NCBI RefSeq assembly: GCF_910592395.1
Contig: NC_088321.1
Coordinates: forward strand, 4,402,001-4,466,000
Origin: Lineus longissimus
Lineage: Eukaryota; Nemertea; Pilidiophora; Heteronemertea; Lineidae
Reading direction: 5' to 3'
DNA length: 64,000 nucleotides
Made by a program: the position numbers and the translations under genes. This document shows, piece after piece, positions 31,725 to 41,400 of the stretch (the first letter of the stretch is position 1; every line of letters begins with the position of its first letter). The notes below the pieces were generated by a model, which made no database searches, had not been told where the DNA came from, and saw nothing but the letters and a program-made list of their open reading frames with translations.

Positions 31725-31944
31725 ATTAGCGACTATTAAAGTTATTATTAGCGACTATTAAAGTCATTATTAAAGTCATTATTAGCGACTATTAAAGTCA
31801 TTATTAAAGTCATTATTAGCGACTATTAAAGTCATTATTAGCGACTATTAAAGTCATTATTAACGACTATTAAAGTCTGATGATTTATGACTAGGTTTTG
31901 ATGATTTATGACTAGGTTTTGATGATTTATGACTAGGTTTTATG
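31725..31944. repeat. Iteron-like array between divergent P2 genes
   Basis: Six copies of (G)CGACTATTAAAGT, each containing the short palindrome GACT-N4-AGTC, are spaced by ATTATTAAAGTC-type filler (31725-31877). Three direct copies of a 21-22-bp unit around GATTTATGACTAGG follow (31880-31944). The array separates the only divergent gene pair in P2 (31384-31701 minus, 31988-32713 plus). It could be a control region, enhancer or replication-related element. That is inference only. Confidence 0.75.
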
Positions 31945-31987
31945 ATTTCAATCGTGGTGTTGTATAATAAAAATTATGCCTTCATAA

Positions 31988-32713
31988 ATGAAGACAGATG
32001 TTAGATTTGACAACCTTGAAGAAATATATGAAAAAGTTGTTGAGGTATTAGAAAATGACGCAAGATGTTTTACACAATATCAATATGAAATGTCACTTGT
32101 TTTAGACATGCGAGAGCAGCTTAAAATAGCTGGAAAATATGTAAATTTATATTGTAATCATTGGATTTGTCAAGATTGTTATTCAACAGATTGTACTATA
32201 CTAGAGATTGAAGTCGTTTGTAATGATTGTGGAACTGTAGACAATGCTTTTGATCCATACTCTCATACTTCTGTGAATACACCAGATTTGTGGACAAATT
32301 CTATTCAAAGTAAACGTATTTGTGGATCAAACTATGGCATGGAAAAAACTCATAAGTATGTTATGTCTAAATTTTCAAAATTTAAAGAACAATATAAAGA
32401 CGAACTATTGTTCAAGAGAGTTGACTATAATTCAATTGCCAAGGATGTGAAAAGGTTAGAAGACCTGTTTGAACAGAATAAAGACAAACTAAACAGAAAG
32501 TCCTTCTTTTTTAATAAACATATATTACAAAAATTAAATGAACACTATCTTTTAGCACCAGCAAGTATGAGCGTAGCGACGAGAAAAAAATTAAAAAAAG
32601 CGCAGCCACGAGCGTCAGCGAGAGTGGACGCAAAAGCGGCTGCGTCAGCGAGTGTATTAACATCTTCATTAGAAAAGGTGTATGAAGATTTTAAAAAATT
32701 AAATTGGCCATAA
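31988..32713 (+). CDS. Zinc-ribbon protein, candidate element-encoded transcription factor
   Basis: This 241-aa protein is intact. A zinc ribbon spans about residues 56-82: CQDC (61-64) and CNDCGTVDN (78-85), with the hydrophobic-acidic strand between that is typical of TFIIB and poxvirus-like late factors (VLTF3). The region after it is helical and basic, with a FFFNKHILQKLNEHYLL-like helix near 167-184. Residues about 195-220 are encoded by an unusually CpG-rich stretch (32570-32660) giving an Ala/Arg/Ser-rich segment. The only other zinc-ribbon candidate is P1's split gene (43688-46484). The start is in CATAAATGAAG. It is the only plus-strand gene among the surrounding minus genes. The family assignment is tentative. 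Confidence 0.5.
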   Translation: MKTDVRFDNLEEIYEKVVEVLENDARCFTQYQYEMSLVLDMREQLKIAGKYVNLYCNHWICQDCYSTDCTILEIEVVCNDCGTVDNAFDPYSHTSVNTPDLWTNSIQSKRICGSNYGMEKTHKYVMSKFSKFKEQYKDELLFKRVDYNSIAKDVKRLEDLFEQNKDKLNRKSFFFNKHILQKLNEHYLLAPASMSVATRKKLKKAQPRASARVDAKAAASASVLTSSLEKVYEDFKKLNWP

Positions 32714-32752
32714 TCTTAGATTTTATAAAGTCCTCACTGATTCTATAAAATT
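32713..32752. terminator. Imperfect hairpin between convergent genes
   Basis: The short spacer between the plus gene ending at 32713 and the minus gene ending at 32752 holds complementary ATTTTATA-containing arms. The result is an imperfect stem with several mismatches. It fits the pattern of hairpins at P2 gene ends, but more weakly. Confidence 0.35.
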
Positions 32753-33180
32753 TAGGAATCCTCGCATGTTTCTGATTGTTCGCTCGTCATTGCAGTTTCA
32801 GCCGTATTGACTACAATTGTACCTGCAGCTAAAAGTGTTGGGTTCATATATTGACCCAGTTGTTTCTTTATTTCGTGGTTTACTATGATATTGTCATTTA
32901 ATTTTTCATGTAATTTTTTTTGGTCTAAATTTGGAAATACCATTTTTACTGCTTGAGTATAACCAAATAATAAATTAGATACTAAATCATCAGCAATCTG
33001 AGTATTATATTTGATGTTATATTCATTATGTAATTTTTCAATATTTTTTTGTGACGCTTTTTTAATCGTAGCCTCAGATGATTTTATTCCTAGTTTATTT
33101 AGTAATCCTGATTGATAGTGTGAAAGTAATTCACTTCGCATGTCACACTCGTTTTGTTCTTCTTCAACAGTAGTTTCCAT
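32752..33180 (-). CDS. Conserved helical Polinton protein
   Basis: This 142-aa protein is intact. Its middle (residues 45-85: KLHNEYNIKYNTQIADDLVSNLLFGYT and so on) resembles residues 155-200 of the P1 protein 42861-43580 (HHRIYQTKMAARLNDSLGKTVLKTYTKL). A mildly hydrophobic helix lies near 112-128. I recognise the family from Polintons but know no function. The start is in AAATAAATGGA, 23 bp after the ATPase stop. Confidence 0.6.
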   Translation of the reverse strand: METTVEEEQNECDMRSELLSHYQSGLLNKLGIKSSEATIKKASQKNIEKLHNEYNIKYNTQIADDLVSNLLFGYTQAVKMVFPNLDQKKLHEKLNDNIIVNHEIKKQLGQYMNPTLLAAGTIVVNTAETAMTSEQSETCEDS

Positions 33181-33202
33181 TTATTTATGATAAAAAATAC
33201 TT

Positions 33203-33826
33203 CTACGAACGAAGTGAGTAATCAAAAGGCATCTTTCTGCGCAGTATAAGCTTCTTTCCTGCATCAATCTGCACAAGAACTGTGTCTTTTTCGCTTTGTG
33301 GAATACAGCGATTTTCTTTGAAGATTTGATCCATAGATAATTGATCATTCATTGTATGAATCACCATGTGTTTACAATTTTCTCTAAAATCTTTTACAAC
33401 TGCATTATATTTTTGTGTCAAAAGCCACACAGAAATTCCATAATGTCTTCCTGAGAAAGCTAGTTCAGTCAATTTTGTACACTTATTCTTTGATTCCCAC
33501 AAATTAGCACAATCATCAATGATAAATAATGTTTGATGATCTTGACTTTTTAAATTTTCAATCGCATCTTCTAAGCATATATTTAAATCTGTAAGTACTA
33601 ACTTAGATGGGTAAACAATTACACCTTTATCTTGTGTAATCCATGCTCTATCTTGGTAAGTTTTATTCATGTCAATCGTAGGACAAAATATCACAATGTC
33701 ATCGAATTTTTTACGAAATTCTTTTTCAAGTAAATCCAGTATAAAGTAGGTCTTACCACAGTCTGTCATTCCGACAATTAACATATTGAAAGGTGGATCA
33801 CAATAAAATTCATTGTTCATACTCAT
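33203..33826 (-). CDS. FtsK/HerA-type genome-packaging ATPase
   Basis: This 207-aa protein is intact. Walker A is GMTDCGKT (residues 19-26), Walker B is FIIDD (101-105), and a LTQKYNAVVKDFREN block near 138-152 is shared with the P1 ATPase. It is expected to pump element DNA into the capsid. It follows the capsid gene directly. The start is in AAATAAATGAG. Confidence 0.92.
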   Translation of the reverse strand: MSMNNEFYCDPPFNMLIVGMTDCGKTYFILDLLEKEFRKKFDDIVIFCPTIDMNKTYQDRAWITQDKGVIVYPSKLVLTDLNICLEDAIENLKSQDHQTLFIIDDCANLWESKNKCTKLTELAFSGRHYGISVWLLTQKYNAVVKDFRENCKHMVIHTMNDQLSMDQIFKENRCIPQSEKDTVLVQIDAGKKLILRRKMPFDYSLRS

Positions 33827-33883
33827 TTATTTTTAACAACTCGGTTGTCAAATTTGAAGACCGAATGCTAAATATTTTTGTGG

Positions 33884-35100
33884 TTAGTGTACAATACCCT
33901 TTACTCGTTTATTCTCAAGTCCTACTAATCCATCAGCTACAATATAGACTAGCATGTCATATTCTGTTTCAGTACTTCTGGTAAGTTCAAGTTGTAAACC
34001 ATGTTTAATATTGCTCATGGCAGTTCCAGATCCATGTAAATAGTTGTCCTCTGTACTTCTCAGATCAATCCACAGAGCATATTTATGATTTTCATAGAAT
34101 TTTTCGACATCCATCATGCAGTCTTCAGTTTGCTTAAGATCTTCTGACATATAAAGTCGTTTGACTTCATCAAATTGATTATAGGCTTTCATTCCTGACT
34201 TGTATATACAGTGAGAAATTCCTTCTGAAGTAATGGTCACATTAGTGATGTCTGGATTTTGAAAACTTGTATTTTCGGCATCATACTCTGCGTAATTTTT
34301 CTGGAAAAATATCAGAATACCCTTTGTAGAAGCGCGATTGACATCTACATTGATATTCATGCGTTTATTCTTTCCAATTGAATCTGTTCTCAAAAGATGC
34401 ACGTCTTCATATCGAAATCTAGTATCAGCATATATTGCTTCGATTTCCTCACTAAGTTCTGTGGAAAAGACTGTTTCATACTCAAGTTGAATATCTTTTT
34501 CACAGCATACGTTTTTGACGTTGCAGTTCCTGTCACAACATATTTTGCATCGTTAAATTTGATGTTATATTCAATGGATTCTAAAATAGCTGATGGGTAA
34601 AAAGGTAGATGATCATCAAATATTTCTGACTCAATAGGAATACAATATCTGTCACCAAATGCTGTTTTAATAGCATCTTTTCGTTGTTCCTTGTCAATAC
34701 CTTGCTGAACACGATTTTTCCTTTGTTTTTCTGTCAACCAAAAGTCCTTGAATGTATTATAAATATAGGCTTTGTCCACTTCACTCATTGTTTTTCCACC
34801 CAATTTAGTTGTAATTCTTTCTACAATATTTCGACCTACATTAGCCACAAATCCAGCTGCTGCAGCATTGGCTGCATTACTTGCTTTTGATGAGGTAGAA
34901 AGTTTAAATGTAAGTTTCAAACTTTTAGGAACAATCACTTGTCCTTTTTCAAGCTGAGGAATTTTCACATAAAGTGTTTCTCCAGGATTCACAGAATTAG
35001 GATTATGGGTAATGACTTCATGATTTCTTTTAGCTTTTAGCCCCTTGGCTATTTTGTTTGATCTATAAGGATCAAGATATTTACCAAATGATGTGTCCAT
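33884..35100 (-). pseudogene. Major capsid protein, one-base shift in an A-run
   Basis: The gene would encode about 405 aa. The N-terminal frame (35100 down to 34390) and C-terminal frame (about 34490 down to 33884) overlap. Comparison with P1 puts a -1 change at the A-run near 34494-34498. Landmarks are GLKAKRNHEVITHNP (19-33), TLYVKIP, FKDFWLTEKQR, LPFYPS, then after the shift WIDLRSTEDNYLHGSG near 34015-34080. It is the double jelly-roll shell protein. Because P2 is otherwise pristine, an assembly homopolymer error is a serious alternative to true damage. Confidence 0.82.
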
Positions 35101-35131
35101 TTATTTATAGTAAAAATTTTTTTTTAAAAAA

Positions 35132-35794
35132 TCAATGTGCCAAAAATGGACTATAGTTTAAAATGCCAGAATGAGGTCTTTCATTGTATGCACTAATGTA
35201 ATCTTGCAAATGATCAACCCATTTGACTGTATTTTTCTCTGTGAAATCTTTGAAGACCATTTCTTTAATAGTTCTAGATAGTCTATCAATTAAGCCTAAT
35301 GCATGATGATCACCAATATCCACTGTTCCATGTCTAATTTTCAATTCTTTGAATAAATCTTGTAGTGGTTTGTTTAAAAATTCATTGCCTGAATCTGTAA
35401 TAATAAGTGTAATACTTCCAGTATCATTATAAATTTTTTCAAAGCCATTTTTCACTTCAAATTTTGTCTTATTTTTTAAAGCTTCAGCATAAGCTTTTCT
35501 TGTAAATGTATCAATAGCAAGTAAAATCCATTTGTAACCTTTGTTTTGCCTTGAGTAATTACTCATGTCCAACAAATCCATGAACCAAAGAGCATTTTCA
35601 CGATAAGCTATAATGTGACCTTGGATTTTATTGGACTGCTTTTTGTGAAGCTGATAGCTTTTCTGAGATTTTACAAATTGATCAATGTCATCAAATTTTA
35701 TACTAGGATCCTTCTTTTTCATGATTTTATAAAATTTTAAAGCAGAAGGATATTTGTAACTTGCATATGCTTCTTGCACATTCACGCCGTTCAT
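35132..35794 (-). CDS. rve-type integrase, short, D-D-D variant
   Basis: This 220-aa protein is intact. Catalytic-core motifs are WFMDLLDM (Asp 73), IITDSGNEF (Asp 134) and LGLIDRLSRTIK (Asp 170), where P1 and P3 have VERFNRT with Glu. The core ends soon after a SAYNERPHSG motif. There is no chromodomain. The stop codon lies within a decayed copy of the TGTGCCA hairpin at 35136-35150. Its ATG lies behind an AAAATAAACACACC leader, so it departs slightly from the TAAATG rule. It is presumably the enzyme that made the ATGGAC duplication. Confidence 0.82.
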   Translation of the reverse strand: MNGVNVQEAYASYKYPSALKFYKIMKKKDPSIKFDDIDQFVKSQKSYQLHKKQSNKIQGHIIAYRENALWFMDLLDMSNYSRQNKGYKWILLAIDTFTRKAYAEALKNKTKFEVKNGFEKIYNDTGSITLIITDSGNEFLNKPLQDLFKELKIRHGTVDIGDHHALGLIDRLSRTIKEMVFKDFTEKNTVKWVDHLQDYISAYNERPHSGILNYSPFLAH

Positions 35795-35806
35795 GGTGTG
35801 TTTATT

Positions 35807-37072
35807 TTAAAGAATAGTTTGAACTAAAAGACCTACAATAATTAATCCCATTGTAAAAGGTAAATGACTCGCTTCGCTGACGCTTGTTTCACTAGTTTGT
35901 TTATTCATCAAATTTGATGAATTAGTTTGTGGTTGTTCGTTCTCCAAATTTGAAGAACGAGTTTGTTTTGCTCGTGTCACTTGTCGCTTTTTTCTGACAT
36001 TGATATGTGAATTGATGCCAAAAGTTGTATTTTCTGTAGCGGTTAACAGAGAGTTATTATACCCTTCAATTATGCCAATATGTAATCGCATATGACTTGG
36101 AACAAGTTGTAATCCTAAGCCTACAGCAAAATCTAATCGTGAACCTGCTTTTTCTAAAGCGTATGCAAGCGCTTGTTTTGAGTGAATGAGTACACTCGCT
36201 GACTGAAATGTTTTGATGGAATCGACTAATGTTTGACCTTGAATAGCATCTTCCACTAAAATTCCAAATTGTTTTTGCGTGTCCAATGAATCAAGAATAT
36301 CCTGTCGAATCATGGTTTGTGAACCTAGAATACAATAAACATAAGTTCGAATGGATTCATTGATTCTACTCATGCCCGCTTTAGTCAATCCTTGACTGTC
36401 TAAGGTGATAAAATTTGTCCAATCGTCTGAGTAAATGAACGATAAATTATCAATATAAAGTCTATGATGGTCTGCATAGACATATCCTTTTTTATCTGCA
36501 TTAAACGGAAACTTACTAGGATCATTCAAATAATAGTTGCCATTGTCCATGACAATGTCTAGCGCTTGTATTTTCCCTTTGTGAAAATAGTTGAAGTCAA
36601 CAGAACCAAATTCAAGTTTCAAATTTTCATAGGCTTGTTTATTGTAAGGATTTTTTGATGGATTAAAGTCAGGATTTCCTGGTAAAGGAATTTTTAGCTG
36701 GTGTAATATCTTTCTGATGGTAAAATAGACATGGAATCTAAAAATACTTTGTACTAAAGGATCAGCATGATTAATATGATTATGCCAGCTTACACCTGAA
36801 CCTGATGAAGCGCAGTATAGTGCAAATTTAAATTGGTTTTTCCAGTTATCCATGCTTGCATTTTTTAAATAATCTTGTACTTGTGCATAAGTTGAAAAAT
36901 TTCGTGGAATCACCTTATTAGGAAAAATATCAATTGTATTGAATTCAAAACTTAGATTTGGTGTTACATGAATTTTTTGATGAATGAAAGGATTCTTGGT
37001 TAAAGAATTATTCTTGTAAGTGACAGGATAATTTACATTAGCATTATATTTAAGATAGGATGGAAAGTCCAT
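35807..37072 (-). CDS. Conserved Polinton protein with C-terminal membrane anchor
   Basis: This 421-aa protein is intact and is the homologue of P1 2884-4134. Shared blocks are FALYCAS (about 103-109), a RFHVYFTIRKILHQLKIPLPG-like stretch (about 131-151), a RINESIRTYVYCILGSQ block (about 236-252) and GYNNSLLTATE (about 329-339). A basic KKRQV patch precedes a Ser/Asn-rich spacer, and a hydrophobic tail lies at 405-421. The function is unknown, and tail anchoring in a membrane is likely. The start is in AAAATAAATGG after a T-rich run. Three hairpins lie just upstream (37105-37197). Confidence 0.78.
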   Translation of the reverse strand: MDFPSYLKYNANVNYPVTYKNNSLTKNPFIHQKIHVTPNLSFEFNTIDIFPNKVIPRNFSTYAQVQDYLKNASMDNWKNQFKFALYCASSGSGVSWHNHINHADPLVQSIFRFHVYFTIRKILHQLKIPLPGNPDFNPSKNPYNKQAYENLKLEFGSVDFNYFHKGKIQALDIVMDNGNYYLNDPSKFPFNADKKGYVYADHHRLYIDNLSFIYSDDWTNFITLDSQGLTKAGMSRINESIRTYVYCILGSQTMIRQDILDSLDTQKQFGILVEDAIQGQTLVDSIKTFQSASVLIHSKQALAYALEKAGSRLDFAVGLGLQLVPSHMRLHIGIIEGYNNSLLTATENTTFGINSHINVRKKRQVTRAKQTRSSNLENEQPQTNSSNLMNKQTSETSVSEASHLPFTMGLIIVGLLVQTIL

Positions 37073-37104
37073 TTATTTTTATTTTTATTTTTATTTTTTA
37101 AAGT

Positions 37105-37197
37105 AGGTTACCAATTTGGTAACCTGTTGCCATTAAGACTGTGCCAAAAATGGCACAGTCTTATTGCCAAATCAAGGTCTAGCAAACTGCTAGACCT
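37105..37197. terminator. Three consecutive hairpins after the pPolB stop
   Basis: Stem 1 is AGGTTACCA (9 bp, loop ATT, 37105-37125). Stem 2 is GACTGTGCCA (10 bp, loop AAAA, 37137-37160). Stem 3 is AGGTCTAGCA (10 bp, loop AAC, 37175-37197). All stems are perfect. They begin 2 bp past the polymerase stop (37200-37202) and fill the space before the next gene. A transcript 3'-end or processing role is inferred. Confidence 0.65.
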
Positions 37198-37199
37198 GT

Positions 37200-40100
37200 T
37201 TATTTTTTAAATCCAAGAGATTTAGTTGAGATTCCATCTTCCAATATTGTACGTTTATCATCATTCGCATTCAACGCACATTTAGTCACTTGTTCAGTGT
37301 AAATTTGATGATTTCTTGACCTAAACACATTCATCCTTTTTTCGATTGGAATTTTTTCCAAGAGCACAGACTTGTAATCTTCAATAGTGATTTCATTTTT
37401 GACTACGTTCTTCTTGACACCTTTACATTTTTTAACTTCATCATCTTTATCAGTTGTATAGGCATATAATTTAGAACGTAAAGCGATGAACTCAGTGATG
37501 ACATGACCAGCTTCTTCGTCTTTAAACTTTCCAATTACTTTCTTGTTCGTTTCATCAAACAATGCATGGTCTTTTGGAAAATTTGAAAAGTCAAATAATT
37601 CAGCATCTTGTTTCATATCCTTATAAATATCAGGTGTTTCTATATGATAGACTAATGAGTCAGTATCAGTGTACAACAGTTGTGCTTTGTCACCATACTT
37701 TTTCATCATATGATTATAATGGAAATCATACATGTGTATTTTTGAAAGATCTAGAATCGCTTGACCCATAAATATTGGTTTATTGAGACAAACTTCTACT
37801 TTTTGACTCTCAACCATGACAAGATCTTCACTGAAAATTTTGTGATCTTTATAGTTGTTCGAATTGACTAATTTTCGAAGCTGAGGGACATTTGTAGTCA
37901 ATTTTATGTTTTTTCTATCTCTGACTGATTCCATTGTCTTTCCAAAGCATGAATTGTTCATCAATTTGAAGAAGTCCTTTTCAAAGTCATTTTTCGCTTT
38001 GGCTCGTTGACTTGTGTTTAAGTCAATGTACTCTTTCAAAAAGTATGATTCTGTATAAGAAATTCCTCTATGAATCTTAGTCAACTTTAAACCTTGACTC
38101 AAATAGAACTTCAAAGCCTTGTGATGCACAATATATTTTTTCTTGTCTTGTAAATTTGGGATCAACTTATCATTCAAATGTTCAGGTGCAAGTGGATAGG
38201 CATTGTGTAAGTCATGTAATTCTTGAGGATATTCTAAGTCAACTTCTAAAGTGCATGGGATGTCTTGCCAATTTTTTAATTCTGATTGAGTCATCCATTT
38301 AAAATTAGAATGTGGTAATTTTTCACTCATGGATAATCCATACAAATTATTCGCATCAAGATAAGAGATATAACTTGTAGGTTGATTAGGATCGTGGTCT
38401 TTCAAATAGGGATTATTTGCTTTTGCATATCTATGACTTGCTTGACAGATTCCTCCTCTAATGCCACATTCAAAGAAGTTGTACATGTCTACATCTGTAA
38501 GGAGTTCAATTTCAACGTCAGTCTTTTTCAACATGGCTTGCCAAGACAATCCTGAGGCCGAATAAGCCCAGACTGGATCTAAATTATAAATGTCCATGCA
38601 TGTCTGTCTGAAATTTTCCATAATATCAGCTAGTAGAAGAACATCAGTTCTCAAATAAATTTCATGGTAATCTCTGAATGTTTTGCATCCAAATTTTTCC
38701 CATACATTCTTTGCATGGGAATAGTCTTCAACTGAAATTTTTGTATCATTAAATTTTGAGTCAAATGCTTCAATGGGAGGTAATTCAGTCTGTTCAAATT
38801 TTTCGTGTGAGTCAACCCATTCATAAGGATATACTCCTTTTCTAGTTAGAAGTTCAAATTGTTCGTCTTTGTAAAAGTTTGACAGATTCTTTTTCTCTGT
38901 GTTAGGCAAATTATTTGCAAGATTTGCTAGAGATGACTGCATGAGTCTATATGAGTCAAGAAATCTGATCGATAGAGTCTTATGCTCGTCAACCTGTAAC
39001 GTCTTGCTGAATGAAATATAGTTTTCACTATTTTTCGCGATGACATTCAGTCTACCTTTTAAATTTTTCACAAACAGATGAGCATCATAGCCTGAAAGAT
39101 TATGAAAATACACAGGTATGAAATCAGGTGCTTGTAATTTAAGGTTACAATTATTACAGGCTGCTCCTCTGTATTTTCCATTAAAATGGTTGTGATCACG
39201 AACTTTATAATTTTTTTCTGTAAATTCCTTGTCACAGAGATAACATTTTTCAGCTGTCTTGTGCTTAACCTGTTGTACTTGTGTTAAGGCTAACATAGCT
39301 TTAGGTTTGGTGAAATGATTGTCATGAATGTTATAGACAGCTTTTTCAATCTCTTCACAGAATCTTTCTCCTATATCTTCATTAGGATCGTTGACACTAT
39401 ATTCTACTAAGAGATTTTCAGCCTTGATTTGATTCTTGTCAAAACAAGTATAGAAGCTGAATGAGTTAGGAATATGTTCTTGAATTTGAACAGTTTTTTC
39501 ACCTAATTGTTTGTCGATAGTCTTCAAAGATGATTCAAAGTCAGCGACGATAAAGACAGGATGTTTTTGTTCCATTTTTTTATTTTTAAATTGTAGGATT
39601 TTTTCATGATCCTTAGGCATGCTAACTCTGACACATTCAAACTGCTTACAGTTCTCAAAATGTTGATTGTATCTTTTATCACGTAACTCTTTCGTTGGTG
39701 CTGAAGTAATTTTCATACATCTGAAGCATACTTTTACTGCTCCTTTTTGTTTAGAATGTGAGGAAGATACAAGTCGTGAGAAATTTTTAATCCAAGCATA
39801 GTGATAATTTGCATCATCTTTGACATTTTCAACCTTTTCACCTTCTGGAAAATCGTTCTAATCTTTGTAGTGTAGAAGATTAATATACTTGTCTTCTGCT
39901 AAAATTCTTTTAGATATTCTAACTGGGGAAATTGGGTAAACTGTAGTTTCATTTCCAAAGAACACTTTCTGTGTAGGAATAAATGTAAACACATTGACTG
40001 CTAGGTCAGGATTATTCTTCTCAAATTTGTCAATATCTTTCATTTTGACAGGATATTCTAAATCTTTAAACATGTAGTCAAATTCAGGTTTGTTATATTT

Positions 40101-41180
40101 TGAAACTAGTTCTGTGTTCTTTGGAATATTCAATAAAGCAGCTTCAACAGAATATCTGAAGCATTTTTGATCAGAATTTTGTACATTAATCACTGCTTTT
40201 ATATTTTGAATCTTATCTGGTAAAGGAATATAGCTTGATCCTGAAAGTGGAGTATATTTTACAGTGTGTAACTCAATCTTGATTACTTCCAAAAATTTCC
40301 AACCTGAACCTTTCTGAACTAAATTTTCCAGTTCTTTAAGGAAGTCTTCGATGAGAGTGTCATAATTAAGTTCTTGACCCACATAAATGATGTGTCTAGA
40401 ACGAAGTTGAAACTCTTTAACTTCATTCTTCCTTTGCATTAGAATATGTAGAATGATTGAAATTTTTAATCCTTCTTTATTTTCCTCATTAATTTTATCT
40501 TGTAAAACTGACTTAATTTTATTGAGATAGTTTTCAATGTCAATTTTAGGCAAACCTTCCATTTGGAAATGATTAGCAAATCCTTTGAAAGCAGAGTTGA
40601 CTTTTTTGAATGTTTTTAACTCTGTATGTTTTTCAATCAACTCCTGGATGAATTTTTTTGTCATGGAACTTTTAACATTGATGTCAAGTTCCTTCGCTTG
40701 TTTGAAAAGATCTGATTTCAAAATACGTTTAATGGGTTCCTTGGTCAAGAGTTCTTTCAATTTCTCAATATTGAGATGTTGATAATTTTTATGACCAAGT
40801 TCTTTTACTTTCTGTAAAAGAGGTTCCCTGATGGAAATTTTTGGTTTCACAGGTTTAGGTTTGATGTCAATCAAATTTTCCTGTGATATTTTGTCCTCTA
40901 AAATTGTGTCCAGTTGTTCTTTTTTGAATTTTCTAGGATTTATTCCTAGTCTTTGAGCTTGAACTCTTTTTTCAAGTTGAGTGAGTTGTGAAATATTTTT
41001 TTCAATTTTCACTTCAACATCATTGAAACTGTTTGGAATTTGTTGAAGTTTTTCTAGTAACTTTTCTCTTGAAAGTGAACCATATTTTTTCACCTTATTT
41101 CTGTAGGCGAGAACTTTAAGTTCGTCTGTTGAAAGTATCTCAGTTAATTTCATATTTCTTAGCGGCGTGGAAGACTCCAT
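37200..41180 (-). pseudogene. PolB: Protein-primed DNA polymerase B (pPolB) with one in-frame TAG
   Basis: One frame runs from the ATG in AAATAAATGG (41180) to 37200, about 1326 codons, broken only by TAG at 39858-39860. The N-terminal region has three SAP-like segments (for example LKVLAYRNKVKKYGSLSREKLLEKL). Next comes the conserved GSSYIPLP and INVQNSDQKCF block (about 40175-40245). After the TAG come a Cys pair, exonuclease I (VADFES, ~39550), the HNH-like Cys/His cluster (~39140-39250), exo II (SGYDAHLF, ~39080), exo III (LRTDVLLLAD, ~38640), motif A (DANNLYG, ~38350), motif B (KLMNNSCFGK, ~37960) and motif C (TDTDS, ~37660). Readthrough, assembly error or real loss are all possible. Confidence 0.9.
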
Positions 41181-41258
41181 TTATTTATGAAAAAGTTTTA
41201 TGTTAAGTATACGTTTAGGGAATTCCCCTTTTTTTAGTTTCGGTTTCGATAAGTCATT

Positions 41259-41282
41259 TTATAATCAAGTTTTTGATTATAA
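41259..41282. other. Perfect 10-bp-stem hairpin upstream of pPolB
   Basis: TTATAATCAA stem, GTTT loop, TTGATTATAA. It lies in the 470-bp spacer between the 41650-41913 gene and pPolB. It could be a 3'-end hairpin for the former or a control element for the latter. Confidence 0.5.
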
Positions 41283-41290
41283 GATTCCAA

Positions 41291-41400
41291 ATGGAGACGA
41301 CAACCACTTTATTATCCACTGATGAGTTAAAAATACTAGCCTCTTGGTCATATGACTTTTCAAATTTCCCAATATTGAGAAGTTGAAAGAACTCTAGTGA
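41291..41400 (+). pseudogene. Inverted remnant of a pPolB N-terminus
   Basis: The plus strand encodes METTTTLLSTDELKILAS and then, after a short break, FPNIEKLKEL. These match the STDELKVLA and LNIEKLKELL parts of the adjacent minus-strand polymerase. It is a degenerate, oppositely oriented partial duplicate. Positions 41401-41640 show nothing else I can support. Confidence 0.5.

Noticed and set aside
31725-31944. CRISPR-like array
   Set aside because: Units are short, with repetitive AT-rich filler instead of unique spacers, and the DNA is animal.
34480-34500. Programmed -1 frameshift in the P2 capsid gene
   Set aside because: The A-run is one base short of the canonical slippery heptamer. 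A simple A loss fits better, though not excluded.
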